The notes beneath the pieces are model-generated. The model was not told where the DNA came from. It was given only the letters and a program-made list of their open reading frames with translations, and ran no database searches. Below are positions 10,488 to 20,856 of a DNA stretch of 64,000 nt, one piece after another (position 1 is the stretch's first letter; the number at the start of each line of letters is the position of its first letter). The position numbers and the translations under genes were made by a program. Where the stretch lies: NCBI RefSeq assembly GCF_000330505.1, contig NW_004443648.1, positions 1,097,878 to 1,161,877 of the forward strand, given 5' to 3'. This DNA comes from Entamoeba invadens IP1. Lineage: Eukaryota > Evosea > Mastigamoebida > Endamoebidae.

Positions 10488-10587
10488 NNNNNNNNNNNNN
10501 NNNNNNNNNNNNNNNNNNNNNNNNNNNNNNNNNNNNNNNNNNNNNNNNNNNNNNNNNNNNNNNNNNNNNNNNNNNNNNNNNNNNNNN
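10488..10587. other. Scaffold gap (100 N)
   Basis: Exactly 100 N, the conventional placeholder length. At least the missing first 100 or so codons of the 14-3-3 gene must lie here, so the true gap is longer than 100 bp. Confidence 0.95.
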
Positions 10588-11113
10588 CGAACAGAAGGAA
10601 CAAGCCAAATCGACCGACAAAAACGTCGAAATCATTAAGGGCTATAGAGCTAAAATCGAGGCGGAACTTTCTAAGTACTGCGACGATGTCTTGGACGTTT
10701 TGAAGAACAACTTGTTACCAAATGCAGGCTCAGCGGAAGGCAAAGTCTTCTATAAGAAGATGGAAGGCGATTATTATAGATACTACGCCGAATTCACCGT
10801 CGACGAGAAACGAACTGAAGTCGCTAATAAGTCTTTGGCCGCTTATACCGAAGCAACTGAGATCTCAAACGCTGAACTCCCACCAACCCACCCAATTAGA
10901 TTGGGCCTCGCTCTTAACTTCTCTGTCTTCTACTACGAAATCTTGAACGACGCTGATAAGGCTTGCCAACTCGCAAAACAGGCTTTCGATGACTCAATTG
11001 CTAAGCTCGATGATGTCCCTGAAGCTAACTATAAGGACTCAACCCTCATCATGCAACTCCTCAGAGACAATTTGACTTTGTGGACTACCGACAACGCTCA
11101 GGACGACGCTTAA
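10588..11113 (+). CDS. 14-3-3 protein, 5' end lost in gap
   Basis: Phosphoserine/threonine-binding dimeric adaptor. The visible part is about 174 codons beginning at 10589. It includes YRAKIEAEL, the loop [19 protein letters not shown] (helix 5 phosphopeptide groove residues), [21 protein letters not shown] and [17 protein letters not shown], the classic C-terminal signatures. The N-terminal dimerisation helices, normally about 90-100 residues, fall in the adjacent N run. C-ending codons are frequent, typical of strongly expressed Entamoeba genes. It ends in a short acidic tail (NAQDDA). Confidence 0.95.
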
Positions 11114-11682
11114 GGGCTCTCTGAATCATTTCTTTTTTATCACTTTTTTAATCTTTTCATTTCAAGAATAATTTGTGTTTCTTTGAATGGGTTTTCAAGT
11201 ATTGATGTATTTCAAGTAAAATAATAACCAATCAATATTTTCAACATGAATAGTTTTGAAAGTCGCCATAAAAACCACCAATTTTAATAAATTTTCATTT
11301 CTTTTTATTTTTTTTTCTTCTATTTCATATAAAACAAATAATATAAATTATTATAAAAAATTTATTTGTAATTTATTATTTGATTAACTTATAAATATTA
11401 AATATTTTTAATCAATTGTTTGTATTTTTGTATTTGATGATTAGTAAATTAATTATTAAAATATCATAAATATTAATTATTTTTACAATTTCAAATAGTA
11501 ATATTATAATAAATGTTAAATAAATATCATTTACTTTTTTTTTAATGAAAAAATCATTTGAAATTTATATTATCATAATATAAATTTGAAATGATTTTTT
11601 GAATAATAATATTATTATGTACTAAACTATTTGATAAATTAATAAATTATAATAAAAAAACAATTAAATGAACTAAACCAAC
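11114..11682. other. AT-rich convergent 3' flank
   Basis: Spacer between the 14-3-3 stop and the stop of the converging gene. It contains a near-perfect AT-rich inverted repeat around 11543-11600 (AAATCATTTGAAATTTATAT and its complement). No gene is seen. Confidence 0.45.
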
Positions 11683-13146
11683 TCAATTCATGAAAATAAC
11701 ATAAATGGAGGCAACAACGCAAACCATGACCGTTGAAGCGACAATTGCGATCTTCCAATAGTTAATAGGTACGACGATAGACTTGCAAAGTCGCACGAAA
11801 TTTTTGGCTTCGGTGTTGTTGTTGAAATTGTCAATAGATCGTTGGCAGAAGAGTTTCATCTCGATTTTTTCATTGTTTTTGATCTTTGTAAGAAGCTTTT
11901 CTGAAGGCTCCAAATTTTGAAGAACTAAGTCGTCCCAATGCTCGTAACACTCCGGGTCTATAACAAGCATTCGTTCCGTCACAGTGACGTCAAGAGATTT
12001 GAGAGAAAACTCAAAGATTTTTTTGGTGACTTTTTTGAAAAGAAGACGATCCAAGTCTATCAAACTGCCGAGTTTTTCTGAGAGCTCTGGTGAGGTATTG
12101 GGATAGACAGATTTGAAGGCCTTCAAACTCACGCAATCTGGAACTCTCACTTTTTTCATCTCGTTTTGAACAAACGTCAACATCTCGTCTTGTTGCTGAA
12201 CGGGGCGACTTTTAAGCGCAGAAAAATTGGATAAAATGCAACTGAACGACTTGTAAACGTCATGCATTGTTAAGAAATGGAAAATGTTGGTTTCCACTTC
12301 GTTTTCGGGAAATTTGATGGTGTCTGTTTGTAAGGAGAGACCCTCTAAAAGGCATAAACCGCCAACAGTCGAACAGGTTTCAGATAAAGACTTTGCAAGT
12401 GCTTTACGTTTGCTCACACCAACACGCCCCATGATGAACTGAAAATCTTTTTGATCCGACTGCGAAAATTTGTTATACGGATACTCCGAATAATTTGCTG
12501 GGTCTGACCATTGGGAAAGATAATTATACACAAAATCTAGACGGTCTTCCTCGGGAAAATCTTTTTTACGAACGTCTTTAGGAATGTCTTTCAATGAGAT
12601 GTTACCAGAACGTGTGGTAAAATCAAAGTTGACCTGTTTAACTTCGTGTGAAACTTTCTTCGCTTTTTTGTGCTCTTCTATATTCTCAAAATCTTCAAAT
12701 TTTTCTGGAGGAGGAACATAGGCGACTTTTTTGACTTTCTCAGTTTTTTCAGGTTCATCGACAACGGGTTCGGTTCCCTCTGCCGCGTTGTTGTTGTCGA
12801 CGTTTTGTGTGTTTTCAATTTTCTCATCAACAACAATTTCTTTTTGTTTATCCAGTCTTGTCTTTTCACGTTCTTTCTTCTTCTCAAGTTTCTCGCTTTT
12901 TGTCTTCTTTGAGTGTTTATCTTTTTTTTCTACCGTGGTTTCTTCTTCTTGGAGCGGCTCCTCTGCCTTCTCGGCTCGGTCCTTTTTACTTGGTTTTATC
13001 CCTAACAATTTTTCTTCCCGTTTTTTCTGCTTTTCCTCCTCTTTCTTTCGCGCCTCTTCTTCTTTGGCTTTCGCGGCTGCTTCTTTTTCTTTCTTTGACA
13101 ACGTGCGTGCTCCTCGTTCACGCCCTCCTTTTCCTCCCGCTTGCAT
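11683..13146 (-). CDS. Tail-anchored protein with long charged N-terminus
   Basis: A 487-aa protein of unknown function. Residues 1-150 are a KEKE-type charged region (long runs of Lys, Glu and Arg) likely to form extended helix or coiled coil. The middle (about 170-450) is a predicted all-alpha domain that I cannot assign. The last 25 residues are a single hydrophobic segment (IAIVASTVMVCVVASIYVIF) followed only by MN, which gives tail-anchor topology with the bulk in the cytosol. There is no signal peptide. The layout recalls ER-membrane proteins with charged cytosolic heads such as TMEM214, but I see no convincing motif and make no functional claim. ATG at 13146; no intron needed. Confidence 0.75.
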   Translation of the reverse strand: MQAGGKGGRERGARTLSKKEKEAAAKAKEEEARKKEEEKQKKREEKLLGIKPSKKDRAEKAEEPLQEEETTVEKKDKHSKKTKSEKLEKKKEREKTRLDKQKEIVVDEKIENTQNVDNNNAAEGTEPVVDEPEKTEKVKKVAYVPPPEKFEDFENIEEHKKAKKVSHEVKQVNFDFTTRSGNISLKDIPKDVRKKDFPEEDRLDFVYNYLSQWSDPANYSEYPYNKFSQSDQKDFQFIMGRVGVSKRKALAKSLSETCSTVGGLCLLEGLSLQTDTIKFPENEVETNIFHFLTMHDVYKSFSCILSNFSALKSRPVQQQDEMLTFVQNEMKKVRVPDCVSLKAFKSVYPNTSPELSEKLGSLIDLDRLLFKKVTKKIFEFSLKSLDVTVTERMLVIDPECYEHWDDLVLQNLEPSEKLLTKIKNNEKIEMKLFCQRSIDNFNNNTEAKNFVRLCKSIVVPINYWKIAIVASTVMVCVVASIYVIFMN

Positions 13147-13628
13147 TTCACATTTTCAGTGTTATTTTATTTATAATTTTTATTTAATTTGGTGATTCTT
13201 TTTAAAATTAGATATTTACTAAAATAAATTATAATTACAATTTTTGTTTATTAAACAAATGTTTTTAATTTTTGTTATTTAATTTGTTTTTTTAAAAAGT
13301 GATTTAATTATAGCTTGTACAATCACTTTCTTTAGTTCAATGTATTAATAATTCTAGTTAATAATACCATTACAATCACTTCAAATTCAATTTTTTTCAA
13401 TTTAAAAAAAAGAAAAAGTGCGATTAACTGAAAAATCTGATCTCAGATATAAAAACCTCAAACTATTTATCATTACCAAATATCCCGTTTTTTCATGATA
13501 ACATAAGGTGTTTTCATAAAAGAGAATAAAAACATCGAATTCATAATATTTTGACTTCAGTTGAAAAAAGTTAGATTTGTCATTACTTTTTCTTAGTATT
13601 TCCAAACTAAAAAATTCACAAAAAGTAT
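13147..13628. other. Divergent AT-rich promoter region
   Basis: Lies between two genes reading apart. AT-rich, with no repeat or RNA recognised. Confidence 0.45.
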
Positions 13629-15629
13629 ATGTCCGACCATAGTACACATAATATGTACATTTACCCCGACGAGTATGAGTACAACGAAAAGCAACTGACT
13701 GATCATGATCATCCTTTGATTCACACTCCAATTGAAGCTGTTGAACATTATACTGAGGATGACCCCGAATGCCCATTTTTGGGGGAGAGAAGTTACTTAC
13801 CAAATGGTGAAAGAGGGGAATATGAATGGATATCTTATGGGACTGTACTGAACACTGCTAAAGCCTTAGCGCGCTCTCTCTTGGAATTGGGTTTGAAGAA
13901 AGGCGATGTAGTTGGCTTTTTCTCGAAACGACGACTTGAGTGGCACTACCTCTTTTTGGCGTGTGGGTATACGGGAATTGTCTTGGTCACATTGTACGAG
14001 TCTCTCTCAGTTGATGCGTTAAAATTGATCAATTCAAATGCCGAGTTCAAAAGAATTTTTGTGTCGGACGAGAAGCTCAAAGTAGTCACACAGTCGACTT
14101 CAGCGCCAATCACTGTGATCGAACCCCTCCACCCCACTGACGAGAAATCTCAAGCTGAAGAAATTGGGTACAAAAACACCGAATTAGGATTTTACCAGTT
14201 AATCGAGAATGGCAAGAAGTTGACTACAGCGCTGAAGAGAGTTGAACCCGACGATTTAGCATTGATTATGTATACGTCTGGTACTACTGGTAATCCAAAA
14301 GGTGTTCCACTGACTTATAGAAACTTATCTGCGTCATCTTCATCGTTGTGGATGCGAGTTCCTTTATACTTTGTTCAACAATACCCAAGAAGAGAACAAC
14401 GCATCTGTTCGTTGTCGTTCTTACCATTAGGACATGTCTTTGCGATAGTTGTTGAATTCATTATGTATCGAATGGGTGGGAGAATTGGGTTCATGTCATC
14501 AACACATTTAAAAGTAGTTGAAGACATCGGGGTCTTGAAGCCTGTAGTGTTTGCTGCTGTTCCCAGAGTCCTTCAGTTAATATACACTGGCGTTTATAAC
14601 ATCCTTGCAACGAAGCCAAAAGCTGTTCAAGTGGCTTTTGAAACCGCGATGAAAATCAAAGAAGGGATACTTAAAGTGAATTCAGAGGCAATTACAACAA
14701 CATTCGACAACATTTTCTTTAAACAAGTGACTGAGAAGTTTGGTGGAAATTTAAGAGTTGTGATATGTGCTGGTGCACCGTTGTCACAAGATATTGCCAA
14801 ATTCTTTAGAATTGTCATTTCAGACGGATTCTTTGTTGGATATGGCCTGACAGAGACATGTGGTTTGTTAAAAACTAGATAATAGTAACATTGAACAATA
14901 ATTTTTAATACAAAATATTGAAGAACAGGAATGGGATTGTCTACGGTATTCCATGATGGAATTGACTTGGAACATGTTGGGCAGCCTTATGTGTCTTCTA
15001 TGGTGAAGATTCGATGTGTACCTGAGATGGGGTATTGTACCAAAAATGAAGTACCGACTGGAGAGATCATGATTAAGAGTACTGCTGCATTTAAGGGATA
15101 TTACAAAGAGCCCGATGTGAAGGTAATTGATGAAGAAGGCTTTGTGTATACGAACGATATCGTGTCGGTGAGAAAAGACGGGAAAGTGAAAATTGTCGCG
15201 CGTAAAAACAACGTCTTTAAACTGTCGCAAGGAGAGTATATTTCCGCAGAGAAAGTGGAGTCAATGATGACGCAGTGCAAATACATCCAAGACGTTTTTG
15301 TCTATGGAAACTCGTTGAAGAATTATTTAATTGGCGTTGTAGTCCCTAACTTTGATTCCCTCAAGCTTTGGGCTAAAGCAAACAACAAAACACTTGGAAC
15401 TAAAGAAGAAATTTGTAAGTCGAAAGAGATCAACGAAATGATTGTTAAAGAAATGTCTATAGTAGCTGATCAAACTGGTTTAAAAGGTTTCGAAAAAGTG
15501 AGAAAGATTGTTTTGCACGACAAAGTATTTGACACAGCTCGTGAATTTATTACACCTTCAATGAAACTGAAACGTAAAAACCTTTACGACTATTTCAAGG
15601 ATGACATTGAGGCATTACTTAAAGACTAA
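13629..15629 (+). CDS. Long-chain acyl-CoA synthetase, two exons
   Basis: Activates long-chain fatty acids with ATP and CoA (adenylate intermediate) for lipid synthesis and remodelling. Exon 1 is 13629-14862. The intron is 14863-14928 (donor GTTTGTTA, acceptor GAACAG). Exon 2 is 14929-15629. Together they make 1935 nt, 644 aa, a normal ACSL size. The join falls inside the signature GYGLTETCG, whose final glycine codon is split. The P-loop-like AMP-binding motif YTSGTTGNPKG is near residue 215. The C-terminal hinge and lid include GFVYTNDIVSVRKDGKVKIVARK, and the ending is the usual TPSMKLKRKN. There is no signal peptide; membrane association may use the N-terminal region. Direct translation without splicing would stop inside the active-site region. 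Confidence 0.95.
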
Positions 15630-15709
15630 AAAAACTGTCTTTACCTTTGATCTTCTATTTACTTATAAATTAACTATAATCAACTATAGTTTTATAGTAC
15701 ATAATAGGT

Positions 15710-15786
15710 AATAACTTTATAATAACTTTATAATAACTTTATAATAACTTTATAATAACTTTATAATAACTTTATAATAACTTTAT
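15710..15786. repeat. Tandem repeat, 11-bp unit, seven exact copies
   Basis: The unit AATAACTTTAT is repeated seven times without a mismatch at 15710-15786. It lies between the acyl-CoA synthetase stop and the start of the PABP-like locus. A related 11-bp repeat occurs at 58235. Confidence 0.97.
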
Positions 15787-15821
15787 TATAAAGATATAAA
15801 GTTAAAAAACTTAAAAAATAC

Positions 15822-16921
15822 ATGTTGAAGGGAAGTTCAGGAGAAGATTTCATCGAAAACAAAACGCTTGTATTTCTTTCTCTTCCCGTAGGCACAAACA
15901 AAGACGACATCAAGTACTCACTAAAAAAATAAGGTATTCCTCACAACTTAAAAACTCTCCAAATTTCTTTTCAACAAGCTCGAATGTCAGTTTAGTATCG
16001 GCATGGCCAACGGCGTCTGAAATTGTTGTCACTAGAAAAAAGGCTTTAGTCCAATTTGAGACACATGAAATGGCGTTGAATGTTCATATTCAACGAAGTC
16101 ATGTACGAGTCAAAGGGAAGGAAAAAATAATTTGTTGGAGCTTAACGAAAGAGCAACAAGACTCCAACGACTTCAATTTGAATTTCAGTGGACTTCAAGA
16201 GGATGTAGATGATGAATATCTTCAGATATGTCTTGATGAATATGGACATGTCATTTCTCAGTTGTTCAAACAAGGCCAACGGTCATCTTTAGTGAAATTT
16301 CTGAATGAAGAAGAAGTGCAAAATGTGTTTAACAATCGCGACAGAATTCAAGACGAAATTGGTGGTGAAGATTTTGATATCGAGTATCATTCGTTGAAGC
16401 CGAAGTTAAAGACGAATGTCATTGTTAATAACATTCATGAAGATTTAGTCGATAACGAAGACTTTGAACAGTGGTTAAATTATTATGGAGACATTACACG
16501 ATATGTCCTTCGAGACGTACAAAAGGGGTACCACACCAAATCACTTCTTGTGAATTTCATGAATGAAAAAGACGCAGAAAATTTCATTAAAGACGTGAAC
16601 GGGAAGGACGTATTCACGTGCGACAAACCTTTAGAAGCAAAGTTGTGTAAGTCCCCCAATGAAATGAAAAGAGAGAAGAAAAAGAAAGAAATACCACTTG
16701 AATAAAAACAGAACAACATGTTCATTGAATATGTCCCAATGAGATTACTCGACGAAACATCGTTTCAAAATTACTTCGAGACATTTGGTAAAATCTATTT
16801 GTGCAAAGTTGTGTCAGTAAACAAGACTGGGTTCGTGTGTTTTTATAATCAAGATGACGCACAAAACTGTTTTAAAGCAAACCATGGCTCTATGAGAGTC
16901 AAATTCAAAGAGGAGTTTTAA
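15822..16921 (+). pseudogene. PABP-like four-RRM gene, disrupted twice
   Basis: The locus encodes a chain of RNA-recognition motifs resembling cytoplasmic poly(A)-binding protein. From ATG 15822 the frame opens with an RNP2-like strand (TLVFLSLPV). It hits TAA at 15930 right after an A7 run (15923-15929). One added A restores frame and links RRM1 to the rest (ALVQFETHEMALNVH). RRM2 (LNFSGLQEDVDDEYLQICL) and RRM3 (NVIVNNIHEDLV, LLVNFMNEKDAENF) follow. A second, in-frame TAA at 16703 separates them from RRM4 (NMFIEYVPMRLLDETSFQNY), which ends at 16921. No GTTTGT intron explains either break. The sequence is divergent from true PABP and lacks a C-terminal MLLE domain. It could be a decaying paralogue, or a 211-aa protein from ATG 16070 could still be made. 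The first break alone could be a draft error; the second is harder to explain that way. Confidence 0.72.
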
Positions 16922-17432
16922 TGGTATAAATTCTTATTGTATTACAATTTGTTGGTGTTGGCATTGCTATTTTTTTTATTAGTAATTATTTACATTCATA
17001 ATAGTTTATTTATAAAGACATATAATAAATATTAATTATTATACGTCTGATATAATATATAATAATATAATAATTATAATTATAATTATATAATTAAAAA
17101 TACTATTATTATGATATAATAAAAAATGTTCAGAGTAACTATGGAAAAGTCATAGAGGAAGATTTTCATCTTAGAATATTACATCAGAACGATATAATAT
17201 TCATACCATATTTCAGATACCTCTCTAGTATAAATAATCTCATCATAACGTTTAATAAAGTTCATATCACTATATTAAAAACGATTCTTTATATTTTGAA
17301 TTATGGGATTTTATTATTGAACAAAACACTTTAAACATAATGAATCATTAGTAATAGAAAATATAGTTAAAACTATAGGAAGAAGGAATGGGGAGGTAAC
17401 CCTACAAAAAGAACTTCAAAATATTGTGTTGT
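16922..17432. other. AT-rich intergenic region
   Basis: Low-complexity AT tracts at about 17040-17120, then a more mixed stretch to 17400 without an open frame. Immediately before the eL42 ATG there is a GAAC-containing sequence (AAAGAACTTCAAAAT, about 17408-17422) that could be a GAAC-type promoter element. No other element is seen. Confidence 0.4.
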
Positions 17433-17729
17433 ATGGTCATCGTTCCAAAGGCTAGAAAGACCTATTGCCCCCGTTGCAATAAACACACTCCACACAAAGT
17501 GTCACAATACAAGAAAGGAAAGGATTCCATTCATGCCCAAGGTAAGAGAAGATACGACCGTAAACAGAAAGGTTTTGGAGGTCAGACCAAGCCCGTCTTC
17601 AAGAAGAAAGCAAAGACCACCAAGAAGGTAGTTTTGAAGCTTGAGTGCTCCAAGTGCAAGTACAAACTCCAAAAATGCATGAAGAGATGCAAACACTTCG
17701 AGTTAGGAAATGAGAAGAAAGACAAATAA
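17433..17729 (+). CDS. eL42: 60S ribosomal protein eL42 (L44e/L36A)
   Basis: Zinc-ribbon protein of the large ribosomal subunit near the E site. The ATG at 17433 gives 98 aa beginning [18 protein letters not shown]. An upstream in-frame ATG at 17424 would add MCC and is unlikely. Family signatures are present: [47 protein letters not shown] and CKHFELG. The zinc-ligand cysteines are in CPRC and CSKC. It is slightly shorter than the usual 105 residues, lacking the last few C-terminal residues. C-rich codon choice fits strong expression. Confidence 0.97.
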   Translation: MVIVPKARKTYCPRCNKHTPHKVSQYKKGKDSIHAQGKRRYDRKQKGFGGQTKPVFKKKAKTTKKVVLKLECSKCKYKLQKCMKRCKHFELGNEKKDK

Positions 17730-17857
17730 TTTGCATTGTTCTTTCTGTTTATTACTTTCATTTTTTTTAGACGTAAAGCACTTGAAGAAGGTCTTCCTGT
17801 GGATTTTTGATGGCTTGAAATAAATGCAAAGAACTAAACAAGTCAATTATAACATCA

Positions 17858-19147
17858 TCACCACTTCCCGAGAGTCACCCGTTTCTGAGTATAACTAGGT
17901 GATGAGACTGTCGAAACTACACTCACTGAATTTCGAGAGCGCTCAGGAACTTTCAGCGCTACACTCTTCTCACAGAGTCCTTCATACATCTTCAACTTCT
18001 CTTTCACCGACTTCGAACGCTCAACTTCAGCTTTTTTCTCCACTTGAACACACTTAACCACTTCGCCACGAATGATCCTCGTCATTTTGAAAACTTCACT
18101 TTGAAGCTTCTTATTGTCGTCTTCGGTGTGTCGTAAACGAGTTTTAAGCTCCCGAATTTGCTCGTCCATTTCGTTCATTTTGATCATTTGAGTCGCACAT
18201 GGGTCCTTCGATTTGATGTCTCGAGTCTTAAGTAACTCGAGTCGGACGTCTTCAAGTGATCGTTGCACTTTTTCAGCTTCGACCACTTTAATTCGCATCT
18301 CCTCGACCTCACGCTCTTTCTCATCCATTTCAATTTCACATTGTCTAAGAAGTTCATTCAAAGTTTCATTTTCTTTGTCGAGTGATTCGACTTGTGATAC
18401 AAATCCAAGGATTTTAGTGTTCAACGAAGTCACTGTTTTCTTGAGGCGTTCAATTTCCATATTCTCGCCTTTGTGGTCTTTCAGTTGCTCAATCATCTTC
18501 TTCAGACTTTCAATTTCATTGTCTTTCTTTTGTAAGTTAGTTGCATACATCTCATTGTTAGTCTTTTCTAAAGTCTTGTTCCGTATTTTGACTCTCTCAA
18601 GCTCCCTTGTCTGGCTTTCTAACTTGTCTTGTAAGACACTATTATTGACTGACATGAACCCACAGTCCTCTTGTAATTGGGTAATCCGTTTATTCTTCAG
18701 TTCTATGATATTCCCCAGTTCCTCCACTTTATTCTTCAAATTTTCTTTATCCTCGTCAAAGACATATTTTTCCTCTTCTTTTATTTTAAAGACTCTTTTG
18801 AGAGTTAATACTTGGATTTCAGTGAAGGAGATCTTCTCTTTGTTTTGATATAAATAGAATCCAGTCGGATAATTGATATCCGCAATCGACTTCATTAACA
18901 TCTCAAACTCAGACTGAAACAGTCTGCCACACCACCACACCATTTTCTCTAATAAATCATCACTGCAGTTTTTTATCATTGTTCGAAGGCTTCCTATATG
19001 ATCTGATGTTATATTGTACTTATTCTTTATCAACTCAATGATCTCGGGATTCGTATCGAATTGAAGCATATAAAACTCCGCAGAAAACTTAGACGTCACG
19101 TTTGCAGAACGCAACAGTATATTAACTATAACGCTATTTGTCTCCAT
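17858..19147 (-). CDS. Coiled-coil protein of unknown function
   Basis: A 429-aa protein. The first 120 residues form a small non-repetitive domain rich in hydrophobic helices (GSLRTMIKNCSDDLLEKMVWW). From about residue 125 to 390 it is almost uninterrupted heptad repeats (Leu/Ile with Lys/Glu), a long parallel coiled coil. The tail is short and Ser/Val rich. No motor, kinase or membrane motif is visible. A structural or scaffold role is plausible but inferred only from the coil. The stop lies about 130 bp from the converging eL42 stop. Confidence 0.8.
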   Translation of the reverse strand: METNSVIVNILLRSANVTSKFSAEFYMLQFDTNPEIIELIKNKYNITSDHIGSLRTMIKNCSDDLLEKMVWWCGRLFQSEFEMLMKSIADINYPTGFYLYQNKEKISFTEIQVLTLKRVFKIKEEEKYVFDEDKENLKNKVEELGNIIELKNKRITQLQEDCGFMSVNNSVLQDKLESQTRELERVKIRNKTLEKTNNEMYATNLQKKDNEIESLKKMIEQLKDHKGENMEIERLKKTVTSLNTKILGFVSQVESLDKENETLNELLRQCEIEMDEKEREVEEMRIKVVEAEKVQRSLEDVRLELLKTRDIKSKDPCATQMIKMNEMDEQIRELKTRLRHTEDDNKKLQSEVFKMTRIIRGEVVKCVQVEKKAEVERSKSVKEKLKMYEGLCEKSVALKVPERSRNSVSVVSTVSSPSYTQKRVTLGKW

Positions 19148-19685
19148 TCAATCACTGTTATCTAGTCTTCGTTCAGTTCATTCATTCCAAATTTTCATGC
19201 AATTTCTAAACAAATATTTTGATGTTCCTTTCTTCTTGTGTTGACGTCTTCATTCCAATTATCCCGTTATTTGCTTCTTTTCAGTCGTAAGTAGTTCTTT
19301 AAAAATAGTTTTAATTCCTTTTCCTGTCATAGTTGACTTAATTTGGCGTATCATATCACAAGTCAAAATACACTATTTCGGGGAACAACCAAAACAACCT
19401 GTTTTGGTTGTTCTTTGATACTGAACTATAACATATCATTACATTATCATTAAATTATAGTTAACTGTGGATATTTTAAGTCAAAAAACCCTTTTTTTAC
19501 TCCAAGAAAAAAAAATAAAATTATCCAAAAAGTCACCCTTTATTGTCGTCTTGAAAAAATTTCTTTTGAAAATTTTTATCAGTCTTGACTTTTTAAAAAA
19601 AACGGAGTTTCTGTGATTTTGACTTAGTGACTTTGTAAAAAATTTATGGGCTACATTGTATCAGTAAATAACACACAAAACTGAA
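19148..19685. other. Spacer between kinase and coiled-coil genes
   Basis: Both flanking genes read leftward, so this holds the kinase 3' end and the coiled-coil promoter. Its one notable element is the perfect hairpin at 19383-19413, listed separately. Confidence 0.5.
19383..19413. repeat. Perfect 14-bp hairpin with 3-nt loop
   Basis: GAACAACCAAAACA, then ACC, then TGTTTTGGTTGTTC: two perfectly complementary arms of 14 nt with a 3-nt loop. It stands about 240 bp upstream of the coiled-coil gene's ATG. Function unknown: an RNA hairpin, a binding palindrome or a remnant of a foldback element. Confidence 0.9.
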
Positions 19686-20621
19686 TTAGAGTCCGGTAAA
19701 AAAGGGGTGTTGGAAGTATTGGTCCCAAGTCATGCGATTTTTTTCTTCGACAAACAGTCTTCTTATTAAGTCGAGCAACACGTCGAATCTCAATTCACTA
19801 CCTGCGACGTAGGTGTTTCGTTCTTTGACCACATCATTAATTGCGTTTTGATAAAACATATAGAAATTTTCTATAGGGATATTAGGGCTTCGCGGCACAA
19901 CGAGCACTTTGCAAGTGATCATTTCGTACAAAACGACTCCGATAGAGAACAAGTCGCATCGTTCATCATAAATAACACCGTGTGATATTTCGGGTTGGTT
20001 CGTGTGGTTTGAACCCACAAAAATGGTATCAAACGAGTTATCTCCAATGAGTCGCGAAGACCCGAAGTCGCACAGTTTCAAAGTGAGTCCGATGGGTTTA
20101 GTGGCGTCTTGGAAAACTAAAATGTTTTGTGTCTTTAAGTCTCTATGGACCAACTGTCGAGTGTAAACCATATAGTGCATTGCGTTGTTAATATCATTCA
20201 TAAAATGTCTGATATAGTCAATGGAGAGTCCATGTTCATTCTGTTTAATCAAATCAAACAAAGAACCATATGCAGAACACTCCATCACAGTGTAGTAAAA
20301 CTCGTCACCCTCAACCATCTCGCTTGGGTTCAAAGTCCCTTTAATGGACTGTTTTGACTTCATAAATTTGAATAAGGTGACAATATTCGGATGTCGCGAA
20401 ATACACATCGTTCTCACTTCTTTCAAGGCAACGTCCTCCTGTGAAAACTCTTTGATTGCATAGTAATTGTTCGCATGAGACGCAGAAAACACACACCCGT
20501 ACGACCCTTTCCCAACTCTTCTTGTCGTTGATTTGTCAAACAAAGAAAACACATCTGTCGTTTCTTCGGGTTGAATGTGTTTGAAGTTGAAACACTGAAT
20601 AAAAAATGGAGTTTGTTTCAT
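19686..20621 (-). CDS. Protein kinase (Ser/Thr type)
   Basis: A 311-aa single-domain kinase with the start set at ATG 20621. Glycine loop VGKGSYGCVF is near residue 36, the ATP-anchoring lysine is in YYAIKEF, the catalytic loop is VHRDLKTQN and the metal-binding motif is CDFGSS. The activation segment ends with QPEIS in place of the usual APE. D-L-F-S-I-G-V-V-L-Y-E-M marks the F helix. All catalytic residues are present, so it should be active. The short N-terminus carries no targeting signal. The group (STE-like or other) cannot be fixed by eye. Confidence 0.92.
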   Translation of the reverse strand: MKQTPFFIQCFNFKHIQPEETTDVFSLFDKSTTRRVGKGSYGCVFSASHANNYYAIKEFSQEDVALKEVRTMCISRHPNIVTLFKFMKSKQSIKGTLNPSEMVEGDEFYYTVMECSAYGSLFDLIKQNEHGLSIDYIRHFMNDINNAMHYMVYTRQLVHRDLKTQNILVFQDATKPIGLTLKLCDFGSSRLIGDNSFDTIFVGSNHTNQPEISHGVIYDERCDLFSIGVVLYEMITCKVLVVPRSPNIPIENFYMFYQNAINDVVKERNTYVAGSELRFDVLLDLIRRLFVEEKNRMTWDQYFQHPFFTGL

Positions 20622-20856
20622 CTCCTGCAATATTTTAGGAAACGATGTTAAACGGTGTTTCTATAAATTAATATATTATATTATACCATTATAGTTTATT
20701 AATGCTAATATTATTCTATTATACATATTATATTATTCTAATATAATATGTAGTAAGATATAATCTTCTGTATTAAAGTGGCAATAAGTAATGATAGTAT
20801 AATTTAATATTATATTTATATAGTTTATCAATTATACTATATTTTATTAAATAATA

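Noticed and set aside
18213..18848. Plus-strand open frame opposite the coiled-coil gene
   Set aside because: Ser/Phe-rich complement of coiled-coil codons. The minus-strand reading has clear heptads.
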